Positions 1-11,878 of a stretch of 64,000 nt of DNA are shown here, in pieces. The stretch is from Ottelia alismoides (lineage: Eukaryota > Streptophyta > Magnoliopsida > Alismatales > Hydrocharitaceae). Location: the NCBI GenBank assembly GCA_037367405.1, contig JAZKJV010008262.1:176618-240617 (forward strand), written 5' to 3'. Within the stretch, counting starts at the first letter, position 1. Each line of letters begins with the position of its first letter. Both the position numbers and the translations under genes were made by a program. The notes beneath the pieces are model-generated. The model saw nothing but the letters and a program-made list of their open reading frames with translations. It was not told the DNA's origin and did not search any database.

Positions 1-161
1 TTAAGTTCTCACTTGTTAGTCCAACCACACAACACGCCTATCGTCCAGTCCCAATTTCCGTTTAATTTAAGTGTGAAAAATATAGGGGGAAATCGAGAAA
101 AGTCGATGCACGAAAAACAATGATGTGTATGCTGAGTTACGAAGACTTACAGTGATCTCTT
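1..161 (-). mobile_element. B-prime Athila element, 5' leader (part left of solo LTR-1)
   Basis: Read on the minus strand, this continues the leader found at 4214-4809. The evidence is alignment with element B around 24125-24240: both carry the blocks GTGATC, GAAGACTTA and AACAATGATG, in inverted orientation. The homology runs to the left window edge, so the rest of B-prime (any gag-pol and its 3' LTR) lies outside. No coding sequence is visible. The last five bases before position 162 (CTCTT) are the probable target duplication of the inserted solo LTR. Confidence 0.7.
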
Positions 162-3100
162 TGATGAATCTCCATTTCATCACCTTTATTCTATCATTTT
201 GGCCTTAAAAACCCCAGCAAATGCATGAAAATAGTATCAATTTGTACATAATAGCATCCATTCTTTATTGTATTTATTGTACATTAAATAAGGTTTTTAA
301 TGCCAAAATTATATAATAAAGGGAAGAAAAGAAAAAGGAGTAAAACATTGCAAATATTTTATGACCTAACCCCGAGACCAAGGCCAGCATGGAAGTGGTC
401 GACAAGGAACAAAGTAGGGGGAGATAAGGGCCAAGAATACAATAAATACCTCATTTATTTATTCATCCATTTATGCATTTTTTACACCTATTTTGTACAT
501 AACTATTTATTCATCAAATAAAGAAACTTTGTACATGAAAGTTGTAGATAATAATGTAAATAAAAATATCAAATTAAGTTTGTGTAAAAATAATACACAG
601 TGTACATTTTATACACAAAATAAAAAGCAAAAATCTCAACTTCACAGACCCATATCTTGCAAATAAAAACTCCAAATCACCCAAACTCACCTTTAATTGT
701 ATATAGCTTTCCATAAACTATTTAATAAAATTAGTTTCATAATTTTTGGAGTCCATATGTGGAAGTTAGATTTTTGGCCCACCTTGTACATAATACCTGA
801 TTAAAATATTCCATTTATTCAATATTCATTATTTTTATAAATTTATATTTTTAGAAATTTTGTAAATAATGTATATAATACATGTACATGTTGAAATTAC
901 AAGAAAAGCAAAAAGAATTTGTAAAATAAAATAAGTCTATGAGCCACATAGACAAAATACCTATGTTACCTATATGTATATAAATAAAAGGGGATTTTTA
1001 TTCTTTTGCTCTTTATTCATTTATATTTTTACCACAATGTATATATTATATATATCTTATTAAAAATACAAATCCAAAATAAAAACAAATAAAGTTCATT
1101 AAATAAATAAAATGTATATAATATACAGGTAAAATACCTATAAGCATACCTACATATACATAAACACATTTATTTAAAAATGTAAATAGACTCATAAAAA
1201 TTAAATAAAAGTACATGTATACTCACAAAAATAAGTTGTAAAATTATAAAATAAGAAACTAAAATAACAAAAGAAAATAAACAAATTAAAAATAAAATAC
1301 ACAAAAATACATGTAAAATACATACATATACATATTATTTTAATAAAACCGTAATAAAATACTTCAAAAAAATAAATAAAAATCATAAATAAATACTACA
1401 TTAATTTATAAAATTTTTTATTTTATACGAAAATTCTAATTAATTCATTTATAATGATAAATAAATCAGTCAATTTCTTGTTGACATGGATCAATCAGGT
1501 CCTAGCGTTTGTTGACCGCTCGGTCAACTGCGCCCCCAGGCGTCTGACTTGACGTGGACCATCTTCTCCCCCGATTTCAGCCTTTTTTCCCGCTTAGCTC
1601 AGTGACCCATCACCCTCGAATCATTCTGACAAATTATTCTCTGATCATCCAGGATCCCCGCCGATCATTTAGATCCTTTGTACATAGCTCGTATCGCCGG
1701 CTACAGCCCGGTCAATAAGGGTGCCCAGTTCGTTTATAAATAAGGAACCTCCTCCTCCTCCGCAAAATTTGGTCAGCTTTCAGCCAATCCTTTCCCCCAC
1801 ATTCGGTCCCGGCGATGTTCCTTGTGATAGGAGGAGCTCGCCAGCACCTTGAATCGATCGGAGAGGCGGAGGTTGCACCCACGGCGGAGCTCCGGCGTCC
1901 GCCCTGCTCCCTGGAGTCCCTTCAGGTATAAGAGCTGCACGTTTATCTTTTTAGGTAGATTTTTATTCCCGCAATTTATTTCTGCATTTTATTTCGCATT
2001 TAGATTAATAGATTAGCGTAATTTATCCGGCGACTTCTTCACAGTGCCCTAGCCGTGCTCCGACCACCACTTCGCCTCCATTTCCATACCCCTCCATTTC
2101 CCTACGCCCCAGGCACCTCCGTTCCACCAGATCTTCACCAGATCTGGAGATCAGATCTCCTCCTCCGCCCCTCGCCGGAGATCGTCGCCCCGTACCCCCT
2201 TTCGCTCCTTTCGACCCAAATAAGGCCCACAGCCCCGTGTTTTTGTGCGTTGAGCTTCCCTACATGTGCTGGAGGCCAAAGGACCCCCGTTGGGGTCGAT
2301 TTGATTCTTCTGCAGGTACCTGGGACCCGCATCCTTCATCGACCTCGCTGGACCACTCCAGTGAGCCTCCGGCTCCCCTGAGCGCTTCAGTCGACAGAGC
2401 AGGGCCCCAGGTTGCTTCTTGGAACATCAGATGCCCGAGGGAGCACCGGACGAGCGAGCAGCACCAGATCGAAGGTCGGGGAAGAGGGAGTTCTTCCCTG
2501 TTCTTCGTGCCTTCGTCTTCACCGTCCGATCGCGGTCCCAGCCCAGATCGAATCAGCACCGTCAGATGGAGCACCGCATCAACCGTCAGATCAGCTCGTC
2601 TGGTCTAATCTCAGCCCTCCATCGACGAAGCGTCATCGGGCAAGGAGGTGGCGACGCGTGTCAAGTGAAGAACGCTGAACCGTTGGATAGCGCGCCTTCG
2701 GGGGTAATTTGTACATTTAACCCCCGCACTTTTTGTATTTAATTTTTAATACTGTAAATTAAATATAACGCTGTAAATAATGTGGAAATTTTGCATGTGA
2801 CCCCCTGTATCTCTGCTATATTACACTTGGGTCCAGTCCACGTCACCTCACGTGTCGTCCCACGTGAGGTGGTAAAATTGCACAAGTCCCCCTATATGTT
2901 TTGTATATTTATCTTTAGTCCATTAAATAAAATCTTAAGTGTATTATTTTTGTGAAAAATTGCAACCAGGACCCTATCTTTTCGGAAATTGCATTTTGGT
3001 CCCTGTGGGTGCGGATCACGTGTAGTCCCACGTGATGGTCAAATTGCAAGGGGGCCCTGGCGGGTTTGCTTATTTGGTTTCAGTTCTTAAAATTGTAGAA

Positions 3101-4213
3101 CACGTTATTATCTTTTGGTATTTTTGCACTGACGCCCCTGGAAATTATTTTATTTGCAAAAATACCCCTGCCAGGCTGTTTTATTGTTGTGTCTTTGATC
3201 TATTTATTTTAAATACCTATGTGGCTTCTAAAAATTCACAAAAATTAGGATTAATGTTTCATGTGATGCACTTGCACGTCCATATTTTTTCACAATTTTC
3301 CATTTTTCCTAATTATTAAAAATGAAAAAGAAGCCCTTTTTGCACTGTTTAAATTAGAAAATACAAAAAAAATAGAAAATGTTTTTGAAAAATCCAAAAA
3401 TATTATATATTTTATATTTATATCTATATTGAGTCCAGAAAATGAAAAACCCTAAAAATAGAAAAAGGAAAATATAAAAATTTCAAGAAGCTCCAAAATA
3501 CTAAAAAAATATAAAAACCCTTCAAAAATACCAAAAATATGTTTTCCTATTTTATAATTATCTATGTATCATTATTTATGTATTAAAATTAATTTGGGTT
3601 AATTTTGACACTTATTATATAATTTTAACATCCAAATTAATTTCGGCCTATTTAATTAGTCCCATATTAGGGATATTTTTGGAATTAAAAACAACATAAA
3701 AATTAGAAAAATACAAAAAGCCAAAAAAAAATATTATACTTAATATATTGAGTATATATATATGTCTATGTATCCTTATACTACATCTCTCTCTCTCTTC
3801 TTATATGTTTATTTCTTTATATGTATATATATTATATCATTAAAAATAAAAAAAATTAAAAATTACAAAATATAAAAACAAAATAAAAAATATAAAAACC
3901 AAAAATAAAAAATTATAAAAACCCAAAAACCCACTAAAACAATAAATGGACACGAACAAAGGATTGAATAATTACACAACACACACACAACCTTTCGCCT
4001 CCCAGTGTTCGACCTCTACCTGTACTTACACCTATACACATTTGCATGTAGAGTTATAATAAATTTTAACTCCACATTTTTGGATATTCATTGCATATAT
4101 AGTTATTGTGGGTTAATTATTGATCGATCTGGGGATCTTTAAGAGGTCAATTCAGCGACTGTCTCTCCGCCTTGTGGAAAGATATGACCTCGATAAAAAA
4201 CCCCCGTTCATCA
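162..4213 (+). mobile_element. Solo LTR ('LTR-1') of an Athila-type gypsy element, inserted in B-prime
   Basis: A 4052-bp LTR that starts TGATGAATCTCC and ends GTTCATCA. Flanking pentamers are CTCTT (157-161) and CCCTT (4214-4218), a target duplication with one mismatch. Sequence on both sides joins into one leader homologous to element B, so no internal region remains: this is a solo LTR. Layout is AT-rich 5' third (162-1490), GC-rich core (about 1500-2700), then a series of short modules containing TTTGCA and GGTCC words (2700-3200) and an AT-rich tail. The small open frames in the GC core look like chance frames: they overlap on both strands and resemble no known protein. Family assignment rests on the LTR ends shared with the other long LTRs here. 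Confidence 0.78.
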
Positions 4214-4809
4214 CCCTTCGCTTTTATGCAGGATGCAAAACAGTATTGAAATTTTTACACTACATGCAAATGTAGACAACAAAAATCCGCTCCTAGACAT
4301 GCAGTTCTATTAGCGAGTGAAGAACATGTTCAATTTGGTTAGATCTGCGGTCTAAGTGCGTCTTTTAAGTGTATGTGTGGTCCTAAAAATTACGAGCACA
4401 AGCAATTCCTAGAGTGGCTCGAGGAGCCGCTAGTGCAAGACTAAGTTACAATTCAAACCATACAGCACAGGGGGACACGGTTCCACTATTTTTACACACG
4501 CGAGAACCCAAATGGGAACCACTGGAAATGATGCGAAAAAATGTGGAAATAAATAAAAGTACAAGTTCTCTCAAATCACTCAAAGAATTAAAAATACAGA
4601 ATCCTTGAAGTGTCTTCGACTCCTCGCGTTCCTCGCACAGAAATAATTTGAGGTCAGAGAGAGAATGACTCAAAAACAATGCAAAATTAAAGGAAGGAAA
4701 ATATTCACAAGAAAAACCGGGGGTCAGACTACCCGAGGATAAAAAATCAAACACTCAGAAATAACTGCAAATTAACCTAAGTCGTGCCTCCCCGGCAACG
4801 ATGCCATTT
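4214..4809 (-). mobile_element. B-prime Athila element, 5' leader next to its LTR
   Basis: On the minus strand this starts at the primer-binding site beside 4810 and runs left. It matches the leader of element B (23539-24135): both have GCACGGCT just after the primer site, the words GTAGTCTGA/GTAGTCTAA and TTTTTCTTGTG/TTTTCTTGTG, and the block GTCTAGGAGCGG followed by TAGTGTAAAAA. There is no gag-like reading frame. It is interrupted at 4213/4214 by solo LTR-1. Confidence 0.75.
4789..4806 (-). promoter_or_regulatory. Primer-binding site of B-prime
   Basis: On the minus strand it reads TGGCATCGTTGCCGGGGA, three bases inside the LTR end. Athila elements are known to use a site close to TGGCGCCGTTGCCGGGGA, matching the 3' end of tRNA-Asp. 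This fixes the orientation of B-prime as minus. Confidence 0.85.
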
Positions 4810-7800
4810 TGATGACCGCTCCCCGCTACCCTTGTTAATTCGAGCAAATTAATGTCAAATTAATTGTCGATGTTCGTTGCAGTCGGATAACGAGAGGGAA
4901 TATCAAAAACCACTTTTAATTTAATAAAGTCAATTTCGAGTGGAAATTTTTTTTACTTAGTGAAGTCCAAGGTCGAACTCAGGGAGTCATCTGTCTCCTT
5001 AGGTGAATTTTCAGCAAAGTTCCAGTGTGTGATTTTCGGGGAATATTTTTTTGGTCCTTTTTCAATTTTCTATGCAAGACTCATGCAAAATCAAGCCAAT
5101 TTTATAGTTAAATCAGAAATATGTTCAAATGGAGTCCAAAAATAATGAAAATTGGCCAGATGATGAAATATGGTTAAATTAAGCTACCCTAATTTTTTTG
5201 GAATTTTCTGACACTAAATGAATTTACTGTGAAATAAACATGAATTCAGGGTGATTTTGACTAATTTAATTTTTAATAAATATCAAATCACAAAATTTTG
5301 TGGAACTAAAAATATCCTAGATAGATCTAATGATGAGGAATCCAGGAAAATTATCAGACCTTAATTTTAATGTGAAATGAACCTATTAAAAATGAATTCA
5401 GGAAATCACCAATTAATTTATTTAGGCCTCGAAATGTGTGCAAATGAGATGGATTTTTTGGGATTTTTTGGAGTTACAGAGAATTAAATATTAATTAAAA
5501 GGTCCAATTGGGAAAAATATCACAGAAGTAAATCAATTAATTAATTAAAAATCCCACTGATATCACAAAAATGTACCAAGTGTCACATAAGATAAAGGAC
5601 AAGTTACACTACAACATGCAATTTTTGAAATTCAAAAATAATGAAATATGGACACCTAAATATGTGTGCAAAGATAAGGGTATAACTGCAATACAGAAAT
5701 TTAAAATTGCTTAAAAATAAATATGCTGATAGGGACTTATATGCAATTACCTAGAATGTAGGGGGTTGGAATGCAAATTCTCCACGGCCGCACGTGATCC
5801 TCACGTGGATGCTCTTCACAGGGACTAGATTGCAATTTCTAGAACTTCCTGGGGCCTCATTGAAATTTACCCAGGTCGCACGTGCTCCTCACGTGGGGCG
5901 ACCTAGGCTCGGGTGGCGTCGGTGGCTCGGAACGAGGCTCGGGGGCTTCTGGAGGTTTGGCTGGAGGATCAGAGTAGCTTCGGGTGGTCCGAGCCTAGAG
6001 GTCGTGGAAGAGGCTTGGACCCGTCGATGTGGCGCGATGGGGACTATTGGATCTCGGATGATCCAACGTTTGCAAAGTGAGGCGATGTGGCTGGCTAAGC
6101 ATCGTTCGATCAAGATGGATGGAACGATGATGGGCTTCCTCCAGAGATGGCGACGTGGTTGAATGCTGACCGTAGGATCACTGATAGATCCAACGGTCGT
6201 GTGCTGCTCCGGTCGCGGGTGACGTGGCGTGAAGCTGACCGTTCGATCAAGATGATCGAACGGTGGCTGGAGCTTCGTCTTCAACGGTCCTCCGCCACCT
6301 GCGGAGGAGTAGGGGGGGCTCCGGCGATGGTGGCTCTGCTCCGCCCGTCCCTCCTATCGTCGGTGAAGCTCTCCGGAGGCTCGGAGATATCTCGGAAGAT
6401 GCGCGGCAGTGCAGCGAGGCGTCCGATGGTCCTAGGAGTGACGGAGGCATGCCGGAGCTCGATGGCGATGAAGCTCGATAGGAGCTCCGGTGAACTTCTG
6501 GCCAGTGAACGACATGGCACCTGCAGATGGTTAACAGATAGCCGAAGAACGTGGGGGCGTTCGTGGAGGTGTAAGAAGTGAATGGCGAGGCCTAGTCGGA
6601 GTGAAGGTGGTCCGGTGATGGTGCTCCGCCCAGGTGGCGGAGCTAGAGTCGATGGAAGATGGTTGATGGTGTTTTAAGCTATGGACGAGTGCGCGAAGAT
6701 CGGAGCTCCTTCGCAGAGCTCGGAGGAATGGAGATGGAGCGAGAAGATCACGGTGGAAGGTGAATAAAATCGAAGAAAATCAAGAAAAATTAAGAAGGAG
6801 GTTAGACAAAGATGGAGGGGGTTACCTGGGGATTGGAGCTCGATCTCGAGTTCCAGGTCGTCGCTCGAAGGGTCGGTAGGGCCCTGAGCTCAAGCAGCTT
6901 CACGGAGGAGGTGCTGCAACACGACGGTGGCGGTCGTGGATCTCGCCGGAGAAGAAGGCCCGTCTTAGCTCAAAGACTCACTCAATTTCTGTCACAATTC
7001 GAAAGCTCCGAGATCTAGGTTTCTCTCTGGGGTGGCGGATGGGCCTGACAGTGGCCGGAGGGCGAGGATTTATAGGAAGAGGGTGTTGGGTTGGCTGGTG
7101 ACGAGGTGAAGTTCATGGAGGTCGTGGAGCGTCTATGGTGGGAGTGGTGGCGAGTGAGGGGGTTGGCGAGGATGAGGGAAGAGTGGGGGTGATCGTGGAG
7201 GCATTGGTGGTCGGAAAGGGTGGCTAGAATGCGGCCGAGAATAGAAAGGGGCAACCCCTCCCACAAGGTTGAGATCGTGGGAGAGAGGGGTGCTGGAGGT
7301 GGAAGACGAGGTCGTGGCCGTTGGATCTTGTTATCCAACGGCCCAGGTCGAAGCGTCAAGGAGCGGGTAGGATTAGATCTGGGGCGAGGCGATCTGAGGG
7401 ACGTGATGGCGCCACGTGGTGCGATAGGGGAACAACGCTGGCGAACGGTGGAGATGCGATTAGGGCTTTGATCGAAGGGCTGAGGTGCAAGGCGGGATAA
7501 GCGGTTAGGATGAAGGGTCAGCGTGCGTGATCGAAGGGTGCAACGTGCGCCACGTGTCAAGCGCATAGGCAGGCGGAGGCGGGCGGCTGAGATCAAGGAG
7601 CGTTGATGATCAGACGGTTAAGAACAAGTGCGCATGTGGAGAATAGGTGGCCGTTGGATCAAGAAGAATATCCAACGGCTGAGAGGCGCGGGCGGCTAGG
7701 GCAAGGGGAGCGGGCCGCGTGGCGCAACCAGAGGGCGCCACGTGGCCAGCTGTGATTGGCTGAGAAGAGAAATGAATTTAGAAAGAGAAGGTGGCCGAAT

Positions 7801-8366
7801 TTAGAAAAACTCAAAACATGAAAGTTGTAGATCTTGATGAGATATACAAGTTTCATGTTGACCAAATATGGAGATGAGGTCAAATATGATACAAAAATAC
7901 AAATATACACAATTACAGTATACATAGTATACATAGAGGCCCAAAAACCCAACTTTTTCCTATGAGTTCCAAATTGGATGAAATTAGTCTCATTTTAAAG
8001 GTCTTTGAATTTGTATTATTCTGAAAGTGAGTAGACCTATTTTGGAGTTTGTATGAGGGAGCTATGGGCATTTTATGGTCGAAGGGTCTTAGGGCTTTAT
8101 TGGGTGCTTTTACAAAGGAGATCTTGGCTTTCTTCCTTATATTCTTAACTAAGGTGTACATATTATAAGGAAGAGGTTATTTTTATGAGTGGATATTTTA
8201 CAAGTGATATTGGCTTCTTATTTAATGCAAAATGAGTGCTAAAAAGCCTATGTTATGAATGCATGCATTAATGCTAATTATGCATTAAAGAGGGAAATAT
8301 GCATCTATTTACTCAGAAACAAGCTTCTATTTTCAACTTTTAGAGTGATGAATCACATATTCATCA
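4810..8366 (-). mobile_element. 5' LTR of B-prime (Athila-type, same family as element B)
   Basis: A 3557-bp LTR. On the minus strand it begins TGATGAATATGTG at 8366, identical over its first 13 bases to the 3' LTR of element B, and ends GGTCATCA at 4810, followed by a three-base spacer and the primer site. It lies inside the reverse transcriptase gene of element A: codons for the Y-P-I-S-D-S-K-W motif resume at 8369. The expected target duplication on the right is TCTAC (8367-8371); its partner is beyond the left window edge. The GC-rich core (about 5780-7750) carries paired CACGTG sites and two CCGTTGGAT/ATCCAACGG hairpins. Open frames in the core are not conserved in the other copies and look non-coding. 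Confidence 0.85.
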
Positions 8367-10948
8367 TCTACCCCATCTCCGACTCCAAGTGGGTCAGTCC
8401 GTTGCATGTGGTGCCTAAGAAGACGGGCATCACTACAGTTGTCACGGAGTCTGGAGAGGAGATCGCTACCCGGGTACCCACTTCTTGGCGGGTTTGCGTG
8501 GATTACAGATGACTCAACTAGGCCACCAAGAAGGATCATTTCCCCCTGCCCTTTATTGATCAGATCATTGAGAGACTGGCAGGGAAGAGCCATTACTGCT
8601 TTCTGGATGGATACTCCGGCTACAATCAGGTGGCCATCGCGCCCGAGGACCAAGAGAAGACCACCTTCACCTGTCCCTTTGGGACATATGCCTTCAGACG
8701 CATGCTATTTGGGCTATGCAATGCCCCTGCGACATTTCAGAGATGCATGTTGTCTATCTTTTCGGACATTGTGGAGGAGTGCTTGGAGGTCTTCATGGAT
8801 GACTTCTCGGTCTACGGCGACGGATTCGACTCCTGTCTTGACTGCCTAGGCCAAGTCCTTCAGCGATGCATAGAGGTTCACCTTGTGTTGTCTTGCGAGA
8901 AGAGTCACTTCATGGTGACTCAAGGGATGGTGCTTGGCCACATCATCTCCAACAGGGGCATGGAGGTTGATCCGGCCAAGGTGGATGTCATTAGAAAACT
9001 CGATCCACCATCCAACTTGCGGCAGTTACGGTCTTTTCTGGGGCACGTCGGTTTCTACTGACGTTTCATTCATGATTTCAGCAGGATTTCCCGACCGTTG
9101 ACTGATCTGTTGACGAAAGACACCGAGTTCCTTGTAGATGATAAGTGTCTTTCGTCATTTGAGACTCTCAAGAGCTGTGTCATAGGGGCTCCTGTTCTCC
9201 AGCCACCCGATTGGTCTCTCCCATTCGAGATCATGACGGACGCCTCCGATTTTGCCGTAGGGGCCGTGCTGGGACAGAGGAGGGATGGAGTCCCATTTTA
9301 CATTCACTACGCTAGACGTACATTGGATGCCATGCAGCAGAACTATACTGTCACAGAGAAGGAAATGCTAGCTGTAGTCTTCGCCCTAGATAAGTCCAGA
9401 TCTTACATCATTGGATCTAGAGTGACCATTTACACTGACCATACCGCCATCAGGTACCTCATGGCAAAGAAGGATGCCAAAGCTAGATTGACCAGATGGA
9501 TCCTTCTACTCCAGGAGTTTGACATAGAGATTAAGGATAAGCCTGGAGTCAAGAATGTGGTGGCAGATCATCTCTCCCGATTGGAGTATCTTGAGGATTC
9601 TGAGCAGATTGACCCTATTTGTGAGACCTTCCCAGATGAGGAGATCCTTGCTATCGCCTCGCTCCCATGGTATGCTGATATTGTGAACTATCTTGTCGCC
9701 AAGAAAGTTCCACAAGGTTGGCCCAGGCAAAAACTTGAGACCTTCCTCGCGAAGGCCAAGTTTTACAATTGGGAGGATCCCATCCTTTACCACGAGGGAG
9801 GAGATAGTATCTGGCATTGGTGCATTCCTCAGGAGGAGCACCGCAGCGTCCTTACTTACTGCCACAAGCTTGAGGCAGGAGGACATCACTCAGGGAGGAG
9901 AACGACACAGAAAGTGCTCCAATCCGGCCTATGGTGGCCTACTCTCTTCAAGGACTCTGATGAGTTCGTGAAGAGGTGTACTGACTGTCAGAGGATGGGC
10001 ACTTGTGGACAACGTGATATGATGCCGATGCAGCCCATACACTTCTGTGAGGTTTTTGACGCATGGGGCATCGATTTCATGGGTCCATTCCCTAGGAGTC
10101 AGGGATTTGAGTACATTCTGTTGGCCATGGATTATGTGAGTCATTGGGTTGAGGCCATCCCCGCCCGAACCGTAGATGCTAGGACTGTTTGCATATTTTT
10201 GAGGAAGAATATCATTTCACGGTTTGGGGTACCTCGAGTGTTGATATCTGACGGGGGGTCTCATTTCATCAACGACAAGGTAAAGGCCCTTGCTAGCGAG
10301 TTCAGCATAGATCATCGAGTTGCTACTCCATACCATCCTCAGATGAATGGTCTTGCTGAAGTTTCGAATAAGGAGATCAAGACTATATTGCAGAAAGTCG
10401 TCCGCCCTGACCGAAAGGATTGGTCACAGCTTTTGGACTCGGTCTTGTGGGCATATCAGATGTCTTTCAAGACGCCTTTGGGTACATCTCCCTTTCGCCT
10501 CATTTATGGCAAGCCGTGCCATTTACCTGTTGAGCTGAGACATAGGTCACTTTGGGCAGTAACTGATATACTTTTGGATCCAGAGAGTGTAGGAGACCAG
10601 AGGAGGGAAGAGTTAGCAGCCCTGGAGGAGCTTCGTAATACCGTATTTTCAAACAGCCTACATTATAAGGAGAGAGAGAAGGAGTGGCATGATTCTCATA
10701 TCAGCCACAAGCAGTTTGAGCCAGGACAGAGAGTATGGTTGTTTGATGCTAGGCTTCGATTATTTCTAGGGAAGCTACAGAGCAAATGGAAGGGACCTTA
10801 TCTGGTTAGAAAGGTGCATGACAATGGGAGTATTGATATATCTGAGTTGTCTTCTGATGCTACCTTTCGAGTGAACGGCCAACGGCTCAAGCCATATCTA
10901 GATCATGAGCTGCGGGTCATTGATGTTGCCCCTATTCACTTTGCGTGA
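8367..10948 (+). pseudogene. Element A: Athila-type gypsy pol (reverse transcriptase, RNase H, integrase), 5'-truncated with three stops
   Basis: One frame runs from the Y-P-I-S-D-S-K-W motif to the stop at 10946-10948. Three in-frame stops break it (8510-8512, 8519-8521, 9059-9061). The last 616 codons from 9098 are open. Reverse transcriptase motifs: [26 protein letters not shown] and the active-site FMDDFSVYG (about 8791). RNase [15 protein letters not shown] (about 9232) and [10 protein letters not shown]. Integrase: HH...CTDC zinc finger (about 9880-9990), then the catalytic acids in GIDFMGPF (10069), ISDGGSHF (10243) and [10 protein letters not shown] (10345), all present. A C-terminal [18 protein letters not shown] module follows. 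Motif spelling and the adjoining 3' region are Athila-like. The N-terminal part of the reverse transcriptase, protease and gag are missing because B-prime interrupts the gene at 8366. It cannot encode a full polyprotein; integrase and RNase H are the best preserved parts. Confidence 0.93.
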
Positions 10949-11080
10949 GATGTGGTCTCTTGACTCACATCTATTGCATCTCACGCCTGATTATCATTGT
11001 TCTTCCGACTTGTATAGATCCAGTTGTCCATATCACTCTATTCTTTAGTCCCACATCCCTTTTCTCATCTTATGATTATG

Positions 11081-11433
11081 CTATACTTAGGGTGTACTTT
11101 ACCCTAAGTATAGGGGGATGTAGGACTATCGGGTATTCTTTTGATTCTTTTTACCCCTGTTTTGCTGCCTATACTTAGGGATATTTCACCCTAAGTATGG
11201 GGGGGTAGACTCTGTACATCCTTTTACTCGGATTTCCCTTCATGTACAGCTTACTATACTTAGGATTACTTGATCCTAAGTATAGGGGGAAACACCGAGT
11301 CCTCTTCATTCTATTTGTTGACTCGTCTTTGTATATAGCCATTCCTTTTCACTTCCCTGTACTAAGCATGAGTTATGTCTTCTTCATCGCTCTTGATCAC
11401 TCTGAGGACATCGTTCGAGCTAAGTATAGGGGG
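11081..11433 (+). repeat. Four stem-loop plus polypurine-tract-like modules downstream of A integrase
   Basis: Modules lie at 11081-11117, 11169-11205, 11254-11289 and 11360-11433. The first three are CTATACTTAG(G), a loop of about 8-10 bases, the reverse complement (C)CTAAGTAT(A)G and then 4-6 Gs. The fourth has a longer interior but ends the same way (CTAAGTATAGGGGG). The 3' half of each matches the element's own polypurine tract at 12701-12712 (AGTATAGGGGGG). Element B carries four equivalent modules at 29028-29393. Short open frames here cross the hairpins and are unlikely to be genes. Confidence 0.85.
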
Positions 11434-11878
11434 TGTATATATTTCATATATTTTTTAGCCATAACTCGTACTTTTTATGAGTGTGTTAATAAATAAAAAT
11501 GGCTAAAAATCCATAAAAATTAAAAAAATGTCCCTTGTATAGAAAATTCTTCTTGCACATACCTATTTATTTATAAAATTATTTTTGTACAAATGATTGT
11601 AAAAGTCTTTTGTGTAAATAGCTTGTAAATATTTTCATATCAAAAATTATGTATATAGTACAAAATTTTTGTAAAATGTTTTGGAAAAACAAAAAGTTTG
11701 CAAAAACCTTGTGTAAATTTTTGTAAATATTTTGCAAAACTTCGCATCCATACATACATCCATGTTTTCAAACATTTTTCAAAAATTTTGCACATTTGTA
11801 AATATTTGTAAATTGCATATTTGTAAATAGCATCTTTGTAAATACTTGTACAGTTTTTCCAAATCATAGTTGACATTT
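11434..11878 (+). other. Element A 3' spacer, AT-rich, no gene
   Basis: AT-rich sequence with recurring TTTGTAAATA words between the hairpin modules and the conserved non-coding block. No homology-supported reading frame is visible on either strand. Confidence 0.6.

Noticed and set aside
2055..2742. Several overlapping open frames of 60-123 codons on both strands
   Set aside because: They lie in the GC-rich core of solo LTR-1, overlap on both strands, show low-complexity Ser/Pro/Arg composition and match no family; GC-rich sequence makes stops rare.
5794..7596. Open frames up to 193 codons in the B-prime LTR core
   Set aside because: The corresponding frames are not preserved in the two LTRs of element B, so they are chance frames.
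8367..10948. Element A pol considered as a plant pararetrovirus or env-bearing virus
   Set aside because: Domain order reverse transcriptase-RNase H-integrase, LTR ends, tRNA-Asp-type primer sites and motif spelling are those of Athila retrotransposons; no envelope-like frame follows.
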